DNA of 64,000 nt from Sipunculus nudus (taxonomy: Eukaryota; Annelida; Sipuncula; Golfingiida; Sipunculidae), in the NCBI GenBank assembly GCA_026874595.1, contig CM049307.1, positions 73,510,643-73,574,642 on the forward strand. The letters run 5' to 3'. The notes beneath the pieces were generated by a model. The model was given only the letters and a program-made list of their open reading frames with translations, was not told where the DNA came from and ran no database searches. Positions 53,142 through 64,000 of this stretch are shown here, one piece after another (position 1 is the stretch's first letter; the number at the start of each line of letters is the position of its first letter). Both the position numbers and the translations under genes were made by a program.

Positions 53142-56100
53142 GGACTCGTGATCAGTGGAGAGAACACATTTAAGCTGAAGTCAAACTGAACCATACTCAA
53201 GAATATTTATATCAGCAGAACCTGTGATGTTAATGCTATATATAATGATAATTTAATAAATCTACAAAGGAGAAACAATACATTACATGTAATAGTGTTA
53301 TGGTATGAACTGACAGTGGGACATTTTACTCAACTTTGTCGATAATGATATAACCCGATTACCTGGTACATTTAAATGTACTTTCTGGCAGTTTTTAAGA
53401 AACATGTTGAAGCTTGAGAAATTTTCCTTAAACTTTTTGGCTTTCTGTGTAAAATGGGCTGTATTAGAAAAGATTACAATTGTAAATTTGCTTCAGTTTG
53501 ATTTTTGTATCATTTATATAGCTTATCATTTATTTAGCTTGCAAGTGTGTATTCTTTTTTTGAAGATCATATTTAAAAAAAGAAAGAAAGAAAGAAAATT
53601 TTAGCTTTCTGTTATGCATAAAGATTATCGTGTAATAATATATGTAAGTTAATGACAACATTCCATTTAACTCATTTATTCAACACAAATTTAATATATC
53701 ATGCTTTACCAAAAGCTGTCGAATGAACGCTGAATGATAATAACCAATCTAAAGTGAAATTATCCATTATTTATGCTTTATTTAAAAATTAACATTTGAA
53801 TAAATTAATATTTAATGAAATTTGTTCTGTCTGATAACTTGGTTCAACTTGATTTTACAGTTTGAATTCTTCACTGATCAAAACTAGTCACACTAAGAGG
53901 GAGAAAATAAGTAACCCTTGTCAATGGAATCTAATGCGAATTATAAGGTAAAATGGAGTGAGGTAATAACTTTTGTAATTTGTTTAAAATATCTTTAAGA
54001 AGACAGGTGGAGGTTGGTACACACTGGGTTTGGGTGTATGTAAAATGATGAATTAGGGTTTATAGAAAATTTGATAGATTAAAATGTAAATGTGATAACT
54101 CTGGGTTAGATTATTGAAGATTTTGTTATATTTTGAGTAAAGTTGAGATTTGAGTAAAGTTAAAAAACCATGTTTGAAATGTTATTGAGTGAACCAGTGT
54201 ACATGTATATCTTCTGAACACCTGTAAGATATTACTGAATATTTACATTTGAGAGGAAAGTAAATCATAGGTGCAACATGGAATGTTAAAGAGTGAAAAA
54301 AATGAAATATTGTTAAAACTGAAATGTTAATGAACAGGTAAATTTTAGAAATTTAATTAAACAAAGGCATCGAATTTGAAGTGAATATCAGTAAAATATT
54401 TTAAAGAAGAACAATGCACATGATATCACCTCTCAAAGCATCCTTTATCATTCATCATTTAATACATTATTGTGTAATATGTGCATTCATGTTTGATTTT
54501 ATATAACTTTATGAGGTGCCATAATTGGTGTTTATGTCGTGTTGTGAAATAACAAAAATGTAAAATCTGATAATTGTTTACCATATACTTTTAATTAACA
54601 ACACTAAACAAAGCATTTCTGATTGTTTGTGATTTTAGTATTAAACAAGCACTGGTGAGGAAATTATTTATTGCACTGAGATGTCAGTTTTCACTTTGTT
54701 CTGTAAAAGATGCTTTAAAATGTTGCAATGTTTAAGTCTTGGTTTGTACAAAAAGAATGTTGTCAAATTTTGCAGTGTTTCTCAAGCAGATAGAACAAAG
54801 CATATAGTGAGATGCCTGTGTTGAGATGTGGGTCTTTATTTATGCAGAGAGAGTGCTCAGATCAAGAAGCGAACATAGCTTACTATATAAACTCCTTGCT
54901 CAGATAAAGCAATGTTTCATTCTTGGTTTCCTCAGGTATAATGCACTGAACAATATTGTGTTACTTATTTGTGGTTTGTTTTATACCTCGACAGTTCTAT
55001 TTACCAGAATGTTCTTAAGTGTATATCAGTATACCCGATTTGAAAGTCATTTTCTTCCTACTTATTTAAGAGATCTAGAAATTTCCTTTCTATGGTAATA
55101 TATGTTAGCATATTATTTTGGTTGGGAGCTGTTTTAGGTAGATTTATGTAAAGATGTATAAAAATAGTTTCCTAAATACTAGTAATGTGATTATGTTCTT
55201 ATATATTGTACTTAAGAAATATACACAATTTATCCAATTCAGTATAATCGAGGAGTCTTCTAGTCCAGTGTTGGACTTGCATTGCACATACAACAGATGT
55301 TATATGTTATTTGGCAACAAATACTTGTAGCCATCAGGTCTCATGTTTGCCTAATTGCCAGCTGTGCTTATATTAGCTCAATTATTCAGACCAAGTGAAA
55401 GAGTCGTGTGGATATTTCAGCCAAAGAAATAATCAACCTAAGACATCCACCAAATCCTGGGGCCAAGTCAAACTTTAATTGTAGTTTGGGCTGAAAAAGT
55501 AATGTTTATTTGTTATGTGTTTGTTTTATAAAACCTATCAGCTCATTATGCAATGATAATTGTTTGGTGGTGTTTTAAGAAATGTGTGGTAATTTTGTTA
55601 GCAGAACATATGTATTTATTTCACATGGTGGTGGTATTGTTTCGTAGTATACACTCAACATGAAACATTGCACATTTGGGGGATGATATAACAGAGGAAT
55701 TTATTGTATTAATCTTAATAGGATACACTGGATTATATAGATAGTAACCAGGTAAACCAGCTGGGCGACTCTTTAATATAATCACTAAATGGGAGGTTAA
55801 AATGCCAACTACTGGGTAAGAGATATTATAATGTGAATGATACAATGTATTGCCAAAGAAGTAACTGAATGTGAATGAAAACCTAAGACATACATGTGAC
55901 ATGGCCTATTTGTACCTGATAAGTCAGGTTTGCTTTGTTGTAAGGGTGCACTTTATTGTAAATCTGCAGTGTTTGTTAAATATCACTGAATCATTATACT
56001 TACTTAATCCTCTCATTCATATCACTACTTTTTATCTATTCAGGAGAACAACCATGTTATTAGCAAAACAGGATTTTATTTAACAAAAGAATTCTATGTA

Positions 56101-57110
56101 TTTATATATGAATTCTGTATAATATTTTTTAGCCAGAGAGAATATTTTATTTCTCAATTAAAAGGGATTGTAGTAACATGACCTGTGGTTAGGAGTCATG
56201 GAAATTGCTCAGATTTTGAGTTGTCAGTTTAGTGCGAAATTTCCCTCTGTATGGTTTGACTAAATGTTCACATCTGAAATCACAGAATAGCAATTTGCTT
56301 TTATATGATGTCTTGCACCTACCAGTAAATAAACTATGCTTGTGTTCATCCGCTGTGGAGCAGCCAAGCTAAAATGTATTTTAACCACATTCCTCCTAAC
56401 ATTCTGGGTCCATTTATATTTAAGTTATCATCATCATCGGTCTTCTGTATGATGTCATATTGTTTTCAGTGGTTTGTTTTGCCTTTAAAGTTGGTTTTTA
56501 AACCTACTGTAAAGTGAAACAGTTGTATTTTTTCACTAGTGTGAGTGAATGTGTGTGTTAAAAGATGTATGTTAGTCTGCATTTATGATTAAATTTTAAT
56601 CATTCAAATTCATGGTGGTCAAATATGAATATTAATTGGATTACAGTTTTTGTCTTGCATTGTGTCACAAGATACATGGACAATTCCTCATGTCACATAT
56701 CTTCCAAGCAAAACACTAAACATTTCTTTGTTATTAGCTATAAAATTATTTTTTTTTACAAAGGTCAAGATCCTTCTGTGCTTAATGTGTATAATCTGAG
56801 GTATGATAAACTTTAGGCTAAAGCTATAATATTTCTAATCCTTGAATATCATTGGTGAAGTGAAATTCCGATGACCTCATATATACAATACAGTACAATT
56901 CTTTTGTTAGAGTAAGTTGTGTGTTTTATCCCCAAAACATATAAGTGTAATGTAATATTGTTTTTCTTGCTGTGTATCACCCAAGAGGGATTATCCTGTC
57001 ATGTTGTGATCAATATTTGGACATTTCTTACATAGTCAACACTGAAAAATATAGCTGGTGCTTGGTTCTGCATACACTGTATATCCCATGGTATCTGTCA
57101 ATAAACGGAT
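53142..57110 (+). other. HGSNAT 3' UTR and downstream sequence (limit unknown)
   Basis: No exon is recognised. AATAAA-type signals lie at 53255-53260, near 53799, near 56328 and near 57105; any could end the transcript. A run of AAAGAAAGAAAG lies near 53575. The region is strongly A/T-rich and looks non-coding. Confidence 0.5.
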
Positions 57111-60100
57111 AAACCGTATTTCTGCATGTAAGTATATTTGTGCCACTCATATTGATTTAACTCACAAAGAAAATATGACAAATTGTTTGTCATCCTTGTC
57201 TGCTGCTCAACTGTTTTACAAACTCTTTGCTCTCACCTTCCATTATATTTTCACTATAGACTAATGTAGAAAAGTGTTTAAAGGCTAAAATTTTAATGTT
57301 TTAAATACACTATAATAAGAGCATTTTACAGTCTACTCATTCAGTAACACAATGAAAGCACATTAAATATGTAAAAAATGTAGATATTTCTTATTTACAG
57401 TCATTAATAACACTACATAGGATCTTGTAGGATGATAATTATAATTTACAGTATCACTTATTTTCCTCACCAGTGCCATCTGGTGACCATATTTTGAATT
57501 TTTATCATATCTTTATTTATTTAAAACATTAAATATATTTTCCATAGGATCAATGATCATTTCCCCTAAGGAATCAGAGTGTGAGAAACTTTGTCACCAA
57601 CAAAATATGAACACACAAACTTAAAAGGAAACATGAAAGTCTTAAAAATCTATTAGGAATTAGTTCATTCTCTTTTACAACAAAAAGGTGTTTAAATCAC
57701 ACAGCCTTTCATTCTGGTAAACTTTTCACCATTCTATGTTGTGATTAAGTTCTTTTATATTGAGCATAGTAAAGGTTCCTTGCAGAAACTCCCACTCTTT
57801 TTATCCCAAAGAATACACACTTGGTGGGACTGATTATCATTTGTGGTAATTGTAAACCATAACAACACCATATTTAAACAGAGCTACCATACTTAAGTAT
57901 CTGAAGGATATATCAGTGCAACTTTGCAGGTCACATGAACACTTTCTCTTCATTCTGTCCAAGATTTCTCATATCATTTTCAAAAAATCACAAAGCATAC
58001 AAAAAAAAACAGTAAAAATGTTTATATTAAAATAATGTACAGAAAATGAAAATGTTATCATTTGATAAGTATTTTATAAAAATAGCAATGATCACTGTAC
58101 ATAGCTGTATATAGATAGACTAATGGTATAAAACTAAATACATGTGATAAGGTATGTTTAAAATAACACTTTATGATATCTTCAGAAAGCAACCACAGTA
58201 AATGGGAACACAGTTATTGTTCATTTCCAATTATTCTCAAGCACGTGTCCTCTTGGATCTACACAAACAGTTGTTGATAGAAAGGAGTCTTTCAAAGATC
58301 AGTTTCAGAGACTGCTGATATATTGCATGTGAAACATTGGTTATTTGCAGAAGGTCACACCAGGAGAATTACAGAACTGTCTGCAGAATGTGAAAAAAAA
58401 CAATCTAAAATGTGATGCACAAAATTTTATTACTGTAAGTCTTTGGGAGACTTGATCAGTATAAGAGAATTAAGCAACACATTTAATTATCATTCAAGTG
58501 TATTTCCTCTAACCAGCGTCTGTATTCTAGGAGTAGAGCACCGGGCTCAAAGCTGGGAGAGTGTGAATTTGAAACCCAAGAATTTTCACAGGGTGGAGCA
58601 CTCTGCAGTCTTAAATGGAGGACTATACCCGACTTTCTGGGGTTCCTTTGTGTTATGACCTAGTACTGGGGACAGTTGCATACCCAGGACCCACAAGTGT
58701 TTTACATCAAGCCTGGCTGATGGTGGTATAAACATATGTTACCTCCTGTCACATAACCCAAAAGTGGAATGGAATTCTGCAAAGGTATAAAGTACTTAGT
58801 TAAGCAAGCACTAAAAATGGAGGCAGTAACCTCTGCCAAAAATATTATTTAAAAAAGCTAATTTCCTAACCTTTTACACAAGTTATGATAAAGAGTATAA
58901 TGTCTGTCGTGCTGGATTCTGGTCTACTTTGTATACTTACAGGGATCACATGAATGGGCATTTTAATGACATATAGTACACAATATACAGGAGAGCATAC
59001 TCTGTACATCACACCTGGTCAGTCTCTGTGATACCTTTCTTATATTTCTTGTTCTGGTCCTTTGTTTGACATTATGCTATGACCAATCAGTGTCATTGAT
59101 GGTTAAATATCTTTCACTGTCACTCACTGACTGTTACAGGTTATATCCTTGTATTTAAATAGTATAAACTCTATCATATACAGTTAAGTACTACTTACTG
59201 ATGGTTCAACATTAATATTTTAGATTGTTGAATCAGTTCTTTTCTAAATATGAATATTTTATTGAACACTGTCCAAAAATCAGTTATTTTTCAGAAATAT
59301 GGTTCCACTTTTTTTTTATAAAACAACATGTCAGTCAATAAAATACTGTGTATATTCTAAAATCAATAGAACATCAACGTTATTCTTCTGCAATTTAAAT
59401 AAGATAAAGATCCTTATACAAAAAAAATCATAAATTCAATATTATTGTTATATTATTAGATATATTAAAACTGTTTAAAATGTTTTAGTAAGATAAATTA
59501 CTGGCAGAAGTCCCATAAACATGACAAAGCACTTATAAAGGGGTGTTTCTGTGACTGGAGTTTTTCCATGTGCTTGTCCATATGTGCGTATAAGTGTGAA
59601 AATCACCACATAAGCCTGATTCATGCATAGGGTCTATGTGAACTCCGGGATTTGGGGTAACATTATGTCACTTCAGCATCTTTTTATGGAAGGCCTCCTC
59701 TATCCACTGTTCAAATATATTAGTCTGTCAGTTCACACATATATGCATATATGCTCACATAGAAACACATTTTTCATGCATGTACACACATATGCATATA
59801 AACACACATGGAAAATCACCTTAACAAAACCATGAAGGATCAGACTCCCTTTTAAGTCACTCATCATATTTATCCAAGTGGCAAATATTGAACAAAATAT
59901 GAAGCTTTGGCTTGCCTTTACAGTACCCAATGCATACTGATACAGAGCTGTTTACACTCATTATGCAGTGCTTGGTCATGATACATTTGTTAAATTACTC
60001 CTATCACTTGACCACTGCTTTCAAAAGCAGGGTTTGCAGTGCATCAGTACCAGTGGGTGGGCACATGTTCAAGTAAGTTTTGGCCAATGAGAGTAGAGTT

Positions 60101-60352
60101 TTTCTGGTCTGACCATATGTTTAACCAATTAATCGATCTTGGCCATGTGCCAAATCAGTGGTGGCTATATGTAGCAAATTCTGCTATCTTGAACTGATAT
60201 GGATATAAGCCACTCTAATCATATTTGTTCCTGTTACATTCATGGAATATAAAAATACTTGCATAAAAACCATCAAAAGCACTTTTCTTTACACAAATTA
60301 AATATTTCTGTTGTTGTCACAGGTAACACAGATTCCATAGCAACCATATGAT
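57111..60352. other. Intergenic or protease 3' UTR, no gene recognised
   Basis: AT-rich, with a SINE-like segment (58520-58760) and a loose CA/TATGCA repeat near 59735-59815. The right end, next to the protease stop, is its 3' UTR on the minus strand. Confidence 0.45.
58520..58760 (+). repeat. Possible tRNA-derived SINE
   Basis: TAGGAGTAGAGCACCGGGCTC is tRNA D-arm-like and TGTGAATTTGAAACCC may be a decayed B box about 30 bases later. A 150-base body follows. Weak evidence. Confidence 0.35.
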
Positions 60353-63894
<3,542 letters not shown>

Positions 63895-64000
63895 CTGAAA
63901 TTAAAGAAATCATGGGTGTATCTTTAAAAGTAAGCAGAAAAAATAATTTGTATTCCAAAGAAGGGAATGTCTATGTTATGTGACCTCATGTAAACAAATC
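63895..64000. other. S1 protease intron
   Basis: Non-coding; the preceding exon with the catalytic histidine is outside the window. Confidence 0.6.

Overview
The window is animal genomic DNA: AT-rich, genes split by GT-AG introns, one metazoan tRNA-Leu gene, tRNA-derived SINE-like pieces, a LINE, a Ty3/gypsy LTR retrotransposon and several Helitron-like repeat families with tandem cores. This repeat style, together with marine-invertebrate-like protein sequences, suggests a lophotrochozoan, most likely a mollusc. I cannot name the species.

Three protein genes can be built exon by exon. (1) 654-2991, plus strand: the last four coding exons of an HLTF-like SNF2/RAD5 helicase; a minisatellite of about 57-61 bp occupies its 3' flank (about 3098-4500). 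(2) 12272-53141, plus strand: a complete HGSNAT (heparan-alpha-glucosaminide N-acetyltransferase, a lysosomal membrane enzyme). It has 17 coding exons per transcript (628 codons when one of two alternative exons is used). (3) 60353-63894 and beyond the right edge, minus strand: the 3' exons of a trypsin-like S1 serine protease. A tRNA-Leu(AAG) gene on the minus strand lies about 100 bp upstream of the HGSNAT start codon.

Two features inside HGSNAT stand out. Exon 8 exists as two diverged 108-bp versions (28217-28324 and 30092-30199) with identical phases, which look like mutually exclusive exons; both keep the histidine in the segment that carries the catalytic histidine of the human enzyme. 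The 3' splice site of exon 12 is embedded in a 75-bp minisatellite (about 36560-39123). Each monomer is a complete 3' splice site (branch-like TATAAC, pyrimidine tract, TTTAG) plus the first ~50 bases of the exon. There are about 34 copies, and only the last one continues into the full exon. The array also has a 374-bp, five-monomer higher-order period.

The rest is introns and intergenic DNA filled with mobile elements: a degenerate LINE (8881-11330, minus), two copies of a Helitron-like element with ~175-bp tandem cores (6228-7596, 30709-32899), three copies of a second such element with a 280-bp core (19400-21380, 24134-25317, 42300-43347), five copies of a third family that opens with an AGCTCAGCTGAC hairpin, and a gypsy element with short LTRs and a TTATA target duplication (45779-50529) nested in another repeat. 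Several elements are nested in each other. From 53260 to 60350 I see no gene beyond the possible HGSNAT 3' UTR.
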